From: a virus
Reading direction: 5' to 3' (one strand)
Virus record (IMG/VR): IMGVR_UViG_3300037963_001253
Span: 35,207-84,618 of that record
Length of the DNA stretch: 49,412 nt
Positions 19,001-26,049 of the stretch are shown in pieces; the stretch's first letter is position 1, and each line of letters begins with the position of its first letter. The position numbers and the translations under genes are program-made. The notes below the pieces were generated by a model. It saw only the letters and a list, made by a program, of their open reading frames with translations, did no database searches and was not told where the DNA came from.

Positions 19001-19156
19001 CTCTGAGATAGCTGCATGCTCAATAGGCTTGTTCAACATAAATACAACATTGTTGTATAAGTTGCTTCCAAGCTCTGCTAATTTGCAATCTATTCTTCTG
19101 AGTAAATCAGGAATGTCTGCACACCCCTTACAATTCGTTAATCTAGGTTGTAACAT
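16031..19156 (-). CDS. Large modular surface/tail protein with Cys-rich N terminus and Thr linkers (1041 aa)
   Basis: The N-terminal 115 residues contain many cysteines (Cys9, Cys12, Cys24, Cys65, Cys73, Cys92, Cys96 and others). A linker at 116-171 consists of Thr/Ser runs around a short Cys-x-Phe-Ser-Gly-x-x-x-Cys segment. The rest (about 175-1005) is beta-rich, and its early part has recurring Gly, Trp and Asp-Asn patterns compatible with a beta-propeller. A second Thr linker (about 1006-1024) is followed by a 19-residue tail with Phe-Thr-Arg-Phe-Tyr-Pro. The N-terminal Cys block resembles those of the two smaller fibre proteins and may be a docking domain. No catalytic motif is recognised; receptor or glycan binding is the natural guess. 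Confidence 0.55.
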   Translation of the reverse strand: MLQPRLTNCKGCADIPDLLRRIDCKLAELGSNLYNNVVFMLNKPIEHAAISELLVYKRVLTYRYCDTHYAKDCHGVDTETIASNVIRLTAGCVPHCGEPTVCEITTCPITPCPNPTTTTTSTSSSSTTTTTTLAPTTTTTTTLNCNFSGVIDCNITTTTTTTAPPTTTTTTSYFPDPFGVPCIWSTNGGNPGLVGVYDFDTNTATDVLVPNDFNETVGIERPLCATEDKLWLVSIVDQGSSRFQNKVYIREWDIDGTTPNAPTLTYVREITVPTGQFSSSVNLGGTSVWAITAKDNDTLIIGTGYRHAPAPQEGTGGEGRMYLHEFSIAAAGDITIAETDISSAWAASNSQDSANKISNITYTNSGQLVMGYRLDLNPDGSGFAGAVGNYIKVFPVTPSNPEFELYNLAIASRILQNSGYPEFTNDYTGVKDAPFWGVNGLAQVLHPETLEVYTIDQLPPYNLTLATSVTSSNDWLSSATHCSNIEFENANDCGGTYFPPFFFDAEGNPATPFQGGVYDPTPQTFTFEGMTCTATLAGNVDAFTQSPLGTTQMFLGQASNLSSPCSGLRLPESNYPNGPAVSNKVNGDNFSITINFPVPVNNIPIRAGVLNSNPDGTDDGVSDVYYVETNGGTPTLSITQGCYVQADGNRLWGGVQNPYVPAEAPLFNEGDGEFKVTAPASYTSMTIYGNAPSGGQLLLGCPDPALNCNRIYGTLEVYDCNDNPGVCAPQNNFPEASDPRYRILQSHDVVTGNLEPIVLPPGSAFTVPNSCVSENYLVNTISIDDDQGQWVYKYVRLYYDTSATGVPENVSWDGVIYELDPNDLPDCSGTCRFQGGVSTINDDTFVLNYRLSGQQGKRVFEASFVPGSNILAVSLKFIIPEPFNGGSEHVVTLNQDGTPSKYIGLRSNEPIVVSQFDYATGNFEGETMLTGPGLAENYRTVGDMSVIGEFLYITARRLDTNTTELWKVSFDTLEWSVAESDDSYNGGSAGSKPSCRISDGFNFSGTTTTTTTNPNTTTTTTTVPPGVRTIFTRFYPIVTNN
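18644..18811 (-). repeat. Thr-linker coding tract with embedded Cys module
   Basis: Encodes Thr/Ser runs on both sides of a roughly 10-residue Cys segment, followed by a Thr-Ala-Pro-Pro-Thr motif that also occurs in the serine-protease linker and, cut short, at the end of the 383-residue protein encoded at 19.9-21.1 kb. Confidence 0.7.
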
Positions 19157-19163
19157 ATTTGTC

Positions 19164-19274
19164 TTACTTTTTACCTTTTTCTTTTTCTAATTTAGCTCTA
19201 CAGTGAGCACATAGACCATCTTTTAATCTACATCCACATCCCACCTTAGCTCCACACGATGCACACTGTGCCAT
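19164..19274 (-). CDS. Tiny zinc-ribbon protein (36 aa)
   Basis: An ATG at 19274 opens a 36-residue frame with Cys-x-x-Cys-Gly near the N terminus, Gly-Cys-Gly-Cys in the middle and Cys-x-x-Cys-x-Ala-Lys near the end, then a Lys/Glu tail. The spacing of six cysteines suits one or two zinc ribbons. It is preceded by the stop of the 188-residue gene (19276) and followed 8 bases later by the 1041-residue gene. Very similar mini-ribbons sit in structural blocks of other Bacteroidota phages, from what I recall. Role unknown; a small virion or assembly factor is possible. Confidence 0.7.
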   Translation of the reverse strand: MAQCASCGAKVGCGCRLKDGLCAHCRAKLEKEKGKK

Positions 19275-19275
19275 A

Positions 19276-19842
19276 TTAATAAAAGTTTACTTTGTAGTTG
19301 TTTCCTGTACAACCACAATCTGATTTTATAAATGTATCAAGCATATGATCTGCTTGATTATATAGTTTTATTGCGTCTTTTTCAGCACAATTGTTAGCAG
19401 CAGCTAACGATCCTTGTATAAAGAAATTAATTGTGTTTAAATCCACGCTTGATTGTTTTTTTATTGCCCCATCGCACTCCATCATATTGAGTTTTAGAAA
19501 TGCATTATCAAACTTTTCTTGGAGTTTATCTACACGCATGATAGTTTTCTCCACATAGTTCTTATATGCAGGTGCAACGGAATATTTTATATTATAGATC
19601 CCATCAGGTAGGGGTTGTTTACACCCAACTTCAGTAATACCTAACGTATCTGATGCAAAAACATTTGTCTCTAAAGGTTTAAAAGGTAAGATTTTTGTCC
19701 CAAATCCCGGTATTTCTATTTCAATAGAAGGTGCTGATACAATAGGTGGGTCATCTGGATAGACTGACGCATCTGTAACAGCAAGTAAATTCACACTGTA
19801 ACTAGGGGGTACTATAAGATCTAACTGTAGAATGGCTGCCAT
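19276..19842 (-). CDS. Conserved structural-block protein (188 aa)
   Basis: The first 90 residues are beta-rich, with Pro-Gly-Phe-Gly and Pro-Leu-Pro-Asp-Gly-Ile-Tyr-Asn-Ile motifs; the second half is helical with Cys118, a Cys near 152 and a terminal Cys-Gly-Cys. I have seen this domain pair beside tail genes in Bacteroidota phages, but it has no assigned activity. It begins just after the terminator that ends the head genes, and the tiny zinc-ribbon gene follows its stop by one base. Confidence 0.55.
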   Translation of the reverse strand: MAAILQLDLIVPPSYSVNLLAVTDASVYPDDPPIVSAPSIEIEIPGFGTKILPFKPLETNVFASDTLGITEVGCKQPLPDGIYNIKYSVAPAYKNYVEKTIMRVDKLQEKFDNAFLKLNMMECDGAIKKQSSVDLNTINFFIQGSLAAANNCAEKDAIKLYNQADHMLDTFIKSDCGCTGNNYKVNFY

Positions 19843-19865
19843 ATAAGTCTTGTTTAAAAAAGAAA

Positions 19866-19901
19866 ACCAGAGGATTGAGTGTTAATCCTCTCACCTCTGG
19901 T
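19866..19901 (-). terminator. Terminator after the head/neck genes
   Basis: On the minus strand ACCAGAGG (19901-19894) pairs with CCTCTGGT (19873-19866); an inner GAGGATT/AATCCTC stem can form instead or in part. TTTTCTTTTTT follows directly. It separates the 383-residue head/neck gene from the fibre block and is probably partial, because no clear promoter is seen in the 20 bases before the next gene. Confidence 0.8.
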
Positions 19902-19936
19902 ATTCTAGGTTAGTATTGTTTTATGTAACTCTCTTG

Positions 19937-21088
19937 TTACGGAGCGGTTGTAGTAGTAGTTGTAGTTATACAAGTATTATTATCAACCACTGCTCCTAAA
20001 GCAGCAACTAAAACAGCTTCTACAGCTGCAGCAATACCACTTCCACCATCAGTGTCAGCGTTAGGTACGGCTATCATAACTATGTTATCCATATGTACGT
20101 AGTCACCCCATTGGTATGCAGCTTTGTCAAATTCGTTGAAACGAATGTAATAGCTATCATAAACAACTCCATCAGATACATAAGACTCAAAGTTCTCATT
20201 GTATCCACCCATTCTATATAGAGACTTCAAGTACCCAGCTTGGTAGCTATAGTAATTGATTTCAGCTTGCTTCCACTCAGCAGATAATCCTGAAGGGTAG
20301 CTAGAATTTTGGATTACAGAAGATGTAGCAACGATATTACATTTGTCAGCAACAATAAAGTCAGCAGTTGTAGCTGGTCCTTCATATACAAAAGAATTGA
20401 AGTACATTCTGTCATACTCAAATGGGAATGCAGCAATGTCACAAGGCTGACCATATTTAGTCAATGGTTTACCATGAATTCTTAAGATTGTTCCACCAAC
20501 ATTTTCGAAAGTAAAGAAGCTATCGAAAGAAACGTTATCTGGGTTATTTCCAGGAGCTTTCTCATTGAACTTCGCAATAAGAGAATTAATTAATGCATTT
20601 ACATCAACATCAACACATGGATCACCACCACAATCACAACAAGGTGCTTGTACAGTTACCGAACGTGTAAATCCGTTGAAGTATAACGTATTAATATACG
20701 AAGAAAAAGCTCTCAGTGTTACAGTAACGATCTCACCACATTGTACTTTGAAGTCTGTGATGTCAGTAATCTGATTAGCAGCTGTTGCACAACCAGAAAC
20801 TTTATACCATTCTGTTACATTCGAGTTACAAGTTGCAACTCCGGACCCCTCACCTGGGCATCCTTTAATTTTGTCAGATCTTTTAGATCCTTGAAGGTAG
20901 GTGTTCTCTCTTCCTTGTGCTACATAGAAATATGGAGATGCAGCAATGTTACCTGCTGAAGCTACACTGTAGTCACTTTTAAAGAAACCTACTTGACCTG
21001 CTGTCAGGTCTTGAGTCGAACCAGAGTTAGGAACAGATGTCTGCCCTACTGGCACCACGAATAATGTGGTTAAAGCGTATGTACTCAT
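19937..21088 (-). CDS. Head/neck-associated protein ending in a cut-short poly-Thr linker (383 aa)
   Basis: A beta-rich protein with a hydrophobic N terminus (Leu-Thr-Thr-Leu-Phe-Val-Val-Pro) and a Cys-rich middle (Cys-Cys-Asp-Cys-Gly-Gly-x-Pro-Cys, about 151-159). It follows the two conserved neck genes. Its last residues are Cys-Ile, seven threonines, Ala-Pro and stop. The same Thr-Ala-Pro motif continues into further domains in two other proteins here, so this gene may have lost, or never acquired, a distal module. Position suggests a capsid decoration or head fibre protein; the sequence gives no direct proof. Confidence 0.55.
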   Translation of the reverse strand: MSTYALTTLFVVPVGQTSVPNSGSTQDLTAGQVGFFKSDYSVASAGNIAASPYFYVAQGRENTYLQGSKRSDKIKGCPGEGSGVATCNSNVTEWYKVSGCATAANQITDITDFKVQCGEIVTVTLRAFSSYINTLYFNGFTRSVTVQAPCCDCGGDPCVDVDVNALINSLIAKFNEKAPGNNPDNVSFDSFFTFENVGGTILRIHGKPLTKYGQPCDIAAFPFEYDRMYFNSFVYEGPATTADFIVADKCNIVATSSVIQNSSYPSGLSAEWKQAEINYYSYQAGYLKSLYRMGGYNENFESYVSDGVVYDSYYIRFNEFDKAAYQWGDYVHMDNIVMIAVPNADTDGGSGIAAAVEAVLVAALGAVVDNNTCITTTTTTTAP

Positions 21089-21112
21089 AAAATTTGTATT
21101 AAAAGGTTAAAA

Positions 21113-21844
21113 TTATTCATTTGTTTGGATTCTAAATTGTGCACTTTGTACAGCAGCAGCGTTCTCTGTGTACATAGCTAGATTCTGAACTGTTAAATCT
21201 ACAATTTCGTCCTCTAGATATTCTTCTAGTTCACAATTTACATCCGAGGATGGTGTTCCATCCAACATAATATATCCTGCTTTGTTTATGTATACAGGAT
21301 ATCTCATGTATGCTATGTATACTTTAGTGGGGGTAAATGTACCGTCCGTATATATACTCAAATTATTAGAAGATATTGCATTCAATGTCTCCTGATATTC
21401 GAAACTGGGTTTGTAGTGATCGTTGTTAAGTAATAAAGATATATCTCCGTGTTTACTTAGATCTTTGTTAATCCAGATCTTACGGTTTTTGCATCTTCCT
21501 TTATCTGCTAGAACATAACTATCTACATAGAACATGTATTTAGGTGTTAGGAGATCAAGGTCAGCATCCCACTGATGTAATTGTTTGTTTGATTCCACTA
21601 AGTCTAGTGGTTGATTGGTAAAATCTATAACTAGATTCTGTAAATCTTCATACCTTTTTTTAAAGGCATCAAATCCTAACTTGTTAGGAATTGCAAAACC
21701 ATCAACTTTTTGTTTTATCAACTTAATCTGAGCCTCATTCAAGCTCAAGATTTTGTCTTCTAGTGCAATCTGTTGATGCTCGTTAGTTGATAGTTTATTT
21801 AGTTTTTGGTCAATTTTGTATAATAAACTATCGACTGGTATCAT
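21113..21844 (-). CDS. Conserved crAss head/neck protein downstream of MCP (243 aa)
   Basis: The protein has the N-terminal Ile-Pro-Val-Asp-Ser-Leu-Leu-Tyr-Lys-Ile-Asp motif, a Lys/Gln-rich helix to about residue 55, Tyr-Met-Phe-Tyr-Val-Asp-Ser-Tyr-Val-Leu-Ala-Asp-Lys-Gly near 123-136, and a helical C terminus rich in Glu and Asn. I recognise this pattern as one of the conserved Crassvirales structural genes next to the capsid gene; members are thought to be adaptor or ring proteins of the portal. No enzyme motif. It lies 27 bases after the preceding stop. Confidence 0.72.
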   Translation of the reverse strand: MIPVDSLLYKIDQKLNKLSTNEHQQIALEDKILSLNEAQIKLIKQKVDGFAIPNKLGFDAFKKRYEDLQNLVIDFTNQPLDLVESNKQLHQWDADLDLLTPKYMFYVDSYVLADKGRCKNRKIWINKDLSKHGDISLLLNNDHYKPSFEYQETLNAISSNNLSIYTDGTFTPTKVYIAYMRYPVYINKAGYIMLDGTPSSDVNCELEEYLEDEIVDLTVQNLAMYTENAAAVQSAQFRIQTNE

Positions 21845-21871
21845 ATTTAACTAGTTTTAAAAACTAGCCAC

Positions 21872-22840
21872 TTATACCGCAGCTAGTTTCTTAGATTTCA
21901 ATTTCTTTTCGAGTACTAGTAAATCGTCTTGATGATCTTCATCAACTAAGTATTTTACTAGTTCGTCTTCATCCATTGCTACCTCATAGTCTCCCTCATA
22001 AATCTTGCCACTTGGTTTAACTCGGTAGATAGAATGTTGTATAGCTTCCTTAATTAAATCTTTTATATGGAGTAAATTGTCTTTCATGTCAGCAAATCTG
22101 TTAAATACTTCTACAGGATTTAATCCTTTGTAAGCACCAGACTTCATCTCTGACTGTTTTAACATATTGTCTACTTGGTTATAAACAACTTCCTCTTTTG
22201 TATTGGAAGTTACAGGTAATCCTAGTAATCTTGCAACTTTTCTTTTCTTATCAGGACTCATAGCGTCAAACTTGATAATAGCTTTGTTGATAGATTGTTT
22301 CTTCTTGTAAACAATAGCACTTTCTATTTCATCATTGACAACATAGAATTGTGTATTTGCAGGAAACTCTCCTCTTTCCCATGCTTGATATGAAGATGCA
22401 ATTGTTGGATGCACTCTTAACCAGGCAAAAGAAAGCTCTTGAATAGGGATACTTAAATCATATAAGTTATCACCATCTAAAAGTTTAACAGCTTTAACAT
22501 GTAAGCTATCATTCAATCCTGTTGATAAACCATAGTTCCAGAACTTTGATCTTGGTCCTAAGTCTACATCACCAAGAGCAGCTTGAAGCTTATCTCTAAG
22601 TTTTGTAACTCTCTCAATCTCAAGTTCTTTCTCCGTTGGATCTTGAATTCTTTTAATGTAACCAGCTTCAGGATCTAATCCTGTTCTGTACTTACCATCT
22701 AACTCTTTGTAAGGATACTTAAATACTCCTGTTCCAGGAATTCTTGTCATACCCTGAGATGCTAAACCACTTTGTAGTGTTTGCAACTGACTGCTATTAT
22801 ACTCTTTTTTAATCGTAGAGATTTTTCCTATTTTACCCAT
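21872..22840 (-). CDS. Conserved crAss structural protein (322 aa)
   Basis: A Lys-rich N terminus, a Tyr-Lys-Glu-Leu-Asp-Gly-Lys-Tyr-Arg-Thr-Gly-Leu-Asp-Pro segment near 45-58, a Trp/His-containing core (Ala-Trp-Leu-Arg-Val-His-Pro-Thr, 139-146), and a highly charged helical C terminus ending Lys-Lys-Leu-Ala-Ala-Val. It matches the conserved gene that follows the capsid gene in crAss-like phages. The function is structural, probably at the capsid or neck, and is inferred from position. It sits behind a 175-base region full of RNA hairpins and may be expressed from read-through of the capsid transcript. Confidence 0.7.
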   Translation of the reverse strand: MGKIGKISTIKKEYNSSQLQTLQSGLASQGMTRIPGTGVFKYPYKELDGKYRTGLDPEAGYIKRIQDPTEKELEIERVTKLRDKLQAALGDVDLGPRSKFWNYGLSTGLNDSLHVKAVKLLDGDNLYDLSIPIQELSFAWLRVHPTIASSYQAWERGEFPANTQFYVVNDEIESAIVYKKKQSINKAIIKFDAMSPDKKRKVARLLGLPVTSNTKEEVVYNQVDNMLKQSEMKSGAYKGLNPVEVFNRFADMKDNLLHIKDLIKEAIQHSIYRVKPSGKIYEGDYEVAMDEDELVKYLVDEDHQDDLLVLEKKLKSKKLAAV

Positions 22841-22861
22841 AATGTAGTTAATTAATTAATT

Positions 22862-23015
22862 TGGTTTATTATAATTTGTAGAGTGATCCAATTGAATGGG
22901 TAGAACTTAATCATCACTCTGGTGAGAAGGTTGTCCCCTCTTGAGGAGGGACAGTGTGGGTGAGGGGACTACTTTCTCTGAGAAGGGTGAATTTAATCAC
23001 CTGATTCTTCTTTTT
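22862..23015 (-). other. Multi-hairpin intergenic region downstream of the capsid gene
   Basis: On the minus strand three inverted repeats follow the capsid stop: GGTGA/TCACC (22986-23001), GTCCCCTC/GAGGGGAC (22962-22969 with 22933-22940), and AGAGTGAT/ATCACTCT (22913-22920 with 22880-22887). A middle segment (22943-22952) can compete for the second stem. No clean T run follows, so mRNA 3'-end protection, processing or a partial terminator is likelier than a standard terminator. Confidence 0.55.
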
Positions 23016-24581
23016 TTAGAACTGTGGTATTTCCTCAATAAGTACAGTTCTTGATAAATCCTCAATGAATACATCACAACGATCTTTCATCCAGATTTCA
23101 TATCCTGGGAACTTATTAGCAGACTGCATTCCCTGAGACTTAGCAAAGCCTAAGTGAGAACGAGTTCCATCAATATAACCCCAAGTCATAGAAGGAGCAC
23201 CCTTCATACGAACTTCACGGATGTTGTTTACCATTGCACCATCAGATAATGGAGAAACATCAAACACCATAAATACAGGTGTAGACTTCATGTTTTGTCC
23301 AAATTCTAAATTAGTTTGTGGTAAATCAAGTTCTTTTAAGTGAATTAATTCAACACGACCTGTTTCTCTCGTAACCATTGCATCGAAAGCAAAGTTATAA
23401 GTGATGTTCTGTCCTTCACCTTGTAGATATCTGTTTCCAGAATCTGCAACGAAAGTAAGACCTGAATTAAGTGCATCATCTTTAAGAGCTTGTTGGAATA
23501 CATCGAATCCAGCCTCATTAGTATACATCTTAACTCTACGATCTTTAACATCGACTCTACGATAGAATAGATCACCGAAAACTGCACGTATTAAGTTAGC
23601 AGAGAATTCACCTCTGTTATACTGTACTAAGTTTCCGTTATTTCTCATTCTGTGGTATACACCAGCAGAAGTTCTTTTTAAGTTTTGTTGAGAACCACCA
23701 GTTTTTACAGTACCTGGAGAAGCCCAGATCATTCTTTTAACTTTTAATTCTAACATAGACTTACGCATCCAGAACTCAATAAATGGTTCCCATTTGATGT
23801 CTTGTCTTCTCAATGGAAGTTGATTACGTCTTTGTGGAGCATATACTAAAATATCTAGTGGCTTACCAGAAGCATCACGTAACATTTTGTCATCAGCCCA
23901 CTCTGTGATTTTGTGCTCATATCCATATGCAGAACCTAATGATTCGAACATAGTGATTTCTTCACCTAATCTAGGAAGACCTAATAAATCTTGATCAAAT
24001 TCACCGATAGCAGCATCAATCAACTCTAATTCATTACCTTGTGCAAGGAATGTAGGGTTAACGTGATCTACAGTTGGGTTATCACTTACTAATACGAATT
24101 TATAAATCCATCCCATATTCCATGGTTGTGGATCTTTAATTACGTAGAAACGTGGTCCATATTGACGTGTTCCAACTGAAATGATAGCGTTCTTAGAGAA
24201 CTCGTTAGAACTTAAGATAAGCTCAAACTCTTGACCATCAATACCAACTTTTCCACCAGCATCGATTACATCTTGGGTAGATTTTGGAATGTCAATAATT
24301 TTAGGGAATTTGTAAGGTACAGCGATATTCCATTTCCAAGCATCACTGTTTGTATCAATGAAATAAGGAGTACTCTTATTGATCATGTCTAGGAAATCAT
24401 TGCTATACAATGAAGATTGAGTATACAGACTGATAATTTTCTTATCATAATCTGCAGGCTCTGTAGAGTGAAAAGACTCTAAGTGGTTTGCGTCAGTCAG
24501 CTTACCTACAGCTCGTGCATCCATAGACGCTACACGTGCATAAGTAAAGCCAGTTAAACCTGGGATTGTTTGAATTGCCAT
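23016..24581 (-). CDS. Major capsid protein (Crassvirales, HK97-fold expected)
   Basis: A 521-residue protein, typical in length for crAss capsid proteins. It begins Met-Ala-Ile-Gln-Thr-Ile-Pro-Gly-Leu-Thr-Gly and contains Arg-Gln-Tyr-Gly-Pro-Arg-Phe-Tyr, Trp-Glu-Pro-Phe-Ile-Glu-Phe-Trp and Gly-Tyr-Ile-Asp-Gly-Thr segments I associate with this family. Gene order portal-scaffold-capsid supports the call. Starts and stops are tight: 29 bases separate it from the scaffold-like gene, and the A-rich leader contains no Shine-Dalgarno site, as usual in Bacteroidota. A hairpin-rich region follows its stop, consistent with a strongly expressed message. The HK97 fold is known for the family and is not visible from sequence alone. 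Confidence 0.85.
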   Translation of the reverse strand: MAIQTIPGLTGFTYARVASMDARAVGKLTDANHLESFHSTEPADYDKKIISLYTQSSLYSNDFLDMINKSTPYFIDTNSDAWKWNIAVPYKFPKIIDIPKSTQDVIDAGGKVGIDGQEFELILSSNEFSKNAIISVGTRQYGPRFYVIKDPQPWNMGWIYKFVLVSDNPTVDHVNPTFLAQGNELELIDAAIGEFDQDLLGLPRLGEEITMFESLGSAYGYEHKITEWADDKMLRDASGKPLDILVYAPQRRNQLPLRRQDIKWEPFIEFWMRKSMLELKVKRMIWASPGTVKTGGSQQNLKRTSAGVYHRMRNNGNLVQYNRGEFSANLIRAVFGDLFYRRVDVKDRRVKMYTNEAGFDVFQQALKDDALNSGLTFVADSGNRYLQGEGQNITYNFAFDAMVTRETGRVELIHLKELDLPQTNLEFGQNMKSTPVFMVFDVSPLSDGAMVNNIREVRMKGAPSMTWGYIDGTRSHLGFAKSQGMQSANKFPGYEIWMKDRCDVFIEDLSRTVLIEEIPQF

Positions 24582-24610
24582 TTTCTTTATTTTTAATAAT
24601 TAATTAATAT

Positions 24611-25891
24611 TTACAAGAACCATGAATTTGGTCTATTGTTGTCACTGCTAGTTTTCTTAGAAGCAACGGTTTTAGCTTTAGTAACTTGCCTTGCAACTTC
24701 TCCAAACAACTGATTAGTTTTAGATGTAACACCAGCTCTTTGTATCGTAGATAACGTTGGATCTTTTTCTAACATCTTTAGGAGCAATCCCACTTTTACT
24801 TTTAATTCATGATTCTCTGGTCTTTTCAAATCTAAGATAGAACGATCAAAATCGGTTAGGGTTTCTCCACTAGGTGTCTTCCATTTATCCACTAGTAAGA
24901 AGTCTTGTAGTTCGTTTGCTAAATTAGAGTTGATAGGAATACCATCGAACTCTTTTTCTTTTACTTTATCTGTAAGTATAGTCTGAACATTCGTAACATA
25001 TTGCTGCTTAATAGCTTGCTTTTGTTGTTGCTCCTGTTGAGACTGAGCTTCTAGTTGTTGAAGCTTTTTAGCTTCTTTTTTAACTAGCACTTTGTGGTGT
25101 CTAGTAGATACGGCTTCTAAATCACCATAATTTTGTAATCTTTCGATTTCTTTATCTATGTCTTCTGCTTCAAATCCTTGATCAGTAAGTGCTTGTTTCA
25201 TCACTTGTTTCTGATTGTTCTCTTTGCTTAAGTCCATTTCGGTAAAGTTTACAATATTATTATAAGTACCGAAGTATTCTTTTGGGTTTACACCTTTTAC
25301 AAAGATAGATTCAAAAGCTTGTTGATAATCCTCACCAAATTGGCCAATGAATTGTTGAACTAATTCTTGTGCTCCTTTTTTCTTTTCAGATTCAAAACGA
25401 GCTAAGAAGTCTTCTCCTGTTGAAATATTAGCTTCTTCTTCACCTTCTGCTTTTGTAAAGACACCTAAATTAAATAGATCCTTACTAAGAGCTTCAAAGT
25501 TAGCTTCCCCTGCTGGTTGTTCTACTTCTTCTTCCACTTTGTCAAGAATCTCTTCTTTCTTTGGAGCTTCAGCTTCTACAACTTCTTCTTCAGGTTCTTC
25601 ATCTTCATCGCTAGACAAGAAATCATTAATCAAAGATTCTCCAGATTTCTTTTCCTCTTCGGTCTTACCATCAGGATTTTCAGGTTTTACTAGTTCTTTT
25701 CCAGCAGGTGGAGTTTGTTCTGGAACAGTATCTTCCACCTCTTTTACTATTGGTTCCACAGCTTCAGGGTCTGCTTGTGCAGTTTCTGGAGCCATTAAAT
25801 CGTTTAGTAACTGTGTATCTCCAGCTCCACCAACATTCATGGTGTCCTGAATACCAAAATTACCTTGAGTTTGGGTCAAATTATCAGACAT
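24611..25891 (-). CDS. Acidic scaffold-like protein between portal and capsid genes (426 aa)
   Basis: Residues 1-140 are strongly acidic and Pro/Glu-rich (runs such as Glu-Glu-Glu-Val-Val-Glu); the centre has a Gln/Lys-rich coiled coil (about 270-300, repeated Gln-Gln-Glu-Gln), and the C terminus is basic (Lys-Thr-Val-Ala-Ser-Lys-Lys). This composition and the location between portal and capsid genes are those of a capsid assembly scaffold. I see no protease motif. A promoter-like sequence lies in the 158-base gap upstream, so scaffold and capsid protein could be raised above the portal level. Confidence 0.62.
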   Translation of the reverse strand: MSDNLTQTQGNFGIQDTMNVGGAGDTQLLNDLMAPETAQADPEAVEPIVKEVEDTVPEQTPPAGKELVKPENPDGKTEEEKKSGESLINDFLSSDEDEEPEEEVVEAEAPKKEEILDKVEEEVEQPAGEANFEALSKDLFNLGVFTKAEGEEEANISTGEDFLARFESEKKKGAQELVQQFIGQFGEDYQQAFESIFVKGVNPKEYFGTYNNIVNFTEMDLSKENNQKQVMKQALTDQGFEAEDIDKEIERLQNYGDLEAVSTRHHKVLVKKEAKKLQQLEAQSQQEQQQKQAIKQQYVTNVQTILTDKVKEKEFDGIPINSNLANELQDFLLVDKWKTPSGETLTDFDRSILDLKRPENHELKVKVGLLLKMLEKDPTLSTIQRAGVTSKTNQLFGEVARQVTKAKTVASKKTSSDNNRPNSWFL

Positions 25892-25938
25892 ATGTAGTTA
25901 TTTTTGTTAAAAATTGGTTTTTCTTCCGTATTTGACTG

Positions 25939-25969
25939 TAAATTTAAATCAGTCATTTTGATTTACAAA
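25939..25969 (-). promoter_or_regulatory. Candidate promoter for scaffold and capsid genes
   Basis: On the minus strand TTTG (25969-25966), 19 bases, then TAAATTTA (25946-25939) fit TTTG-N19-TAnnTTTG except for the final base. The predicted start is about 40 bases before the ATG at 25891. The rest of 25892-26049 is very AT-rich and shows nothing else. Confidence 0.42.
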
Positions 25970-26049
25970 ACTTTATTTATATATTTTTGTAAATATTCGA
26001 GATAATATAGCATTAATATTTTCTTCTCTATAATGAAGATTATTATTTA

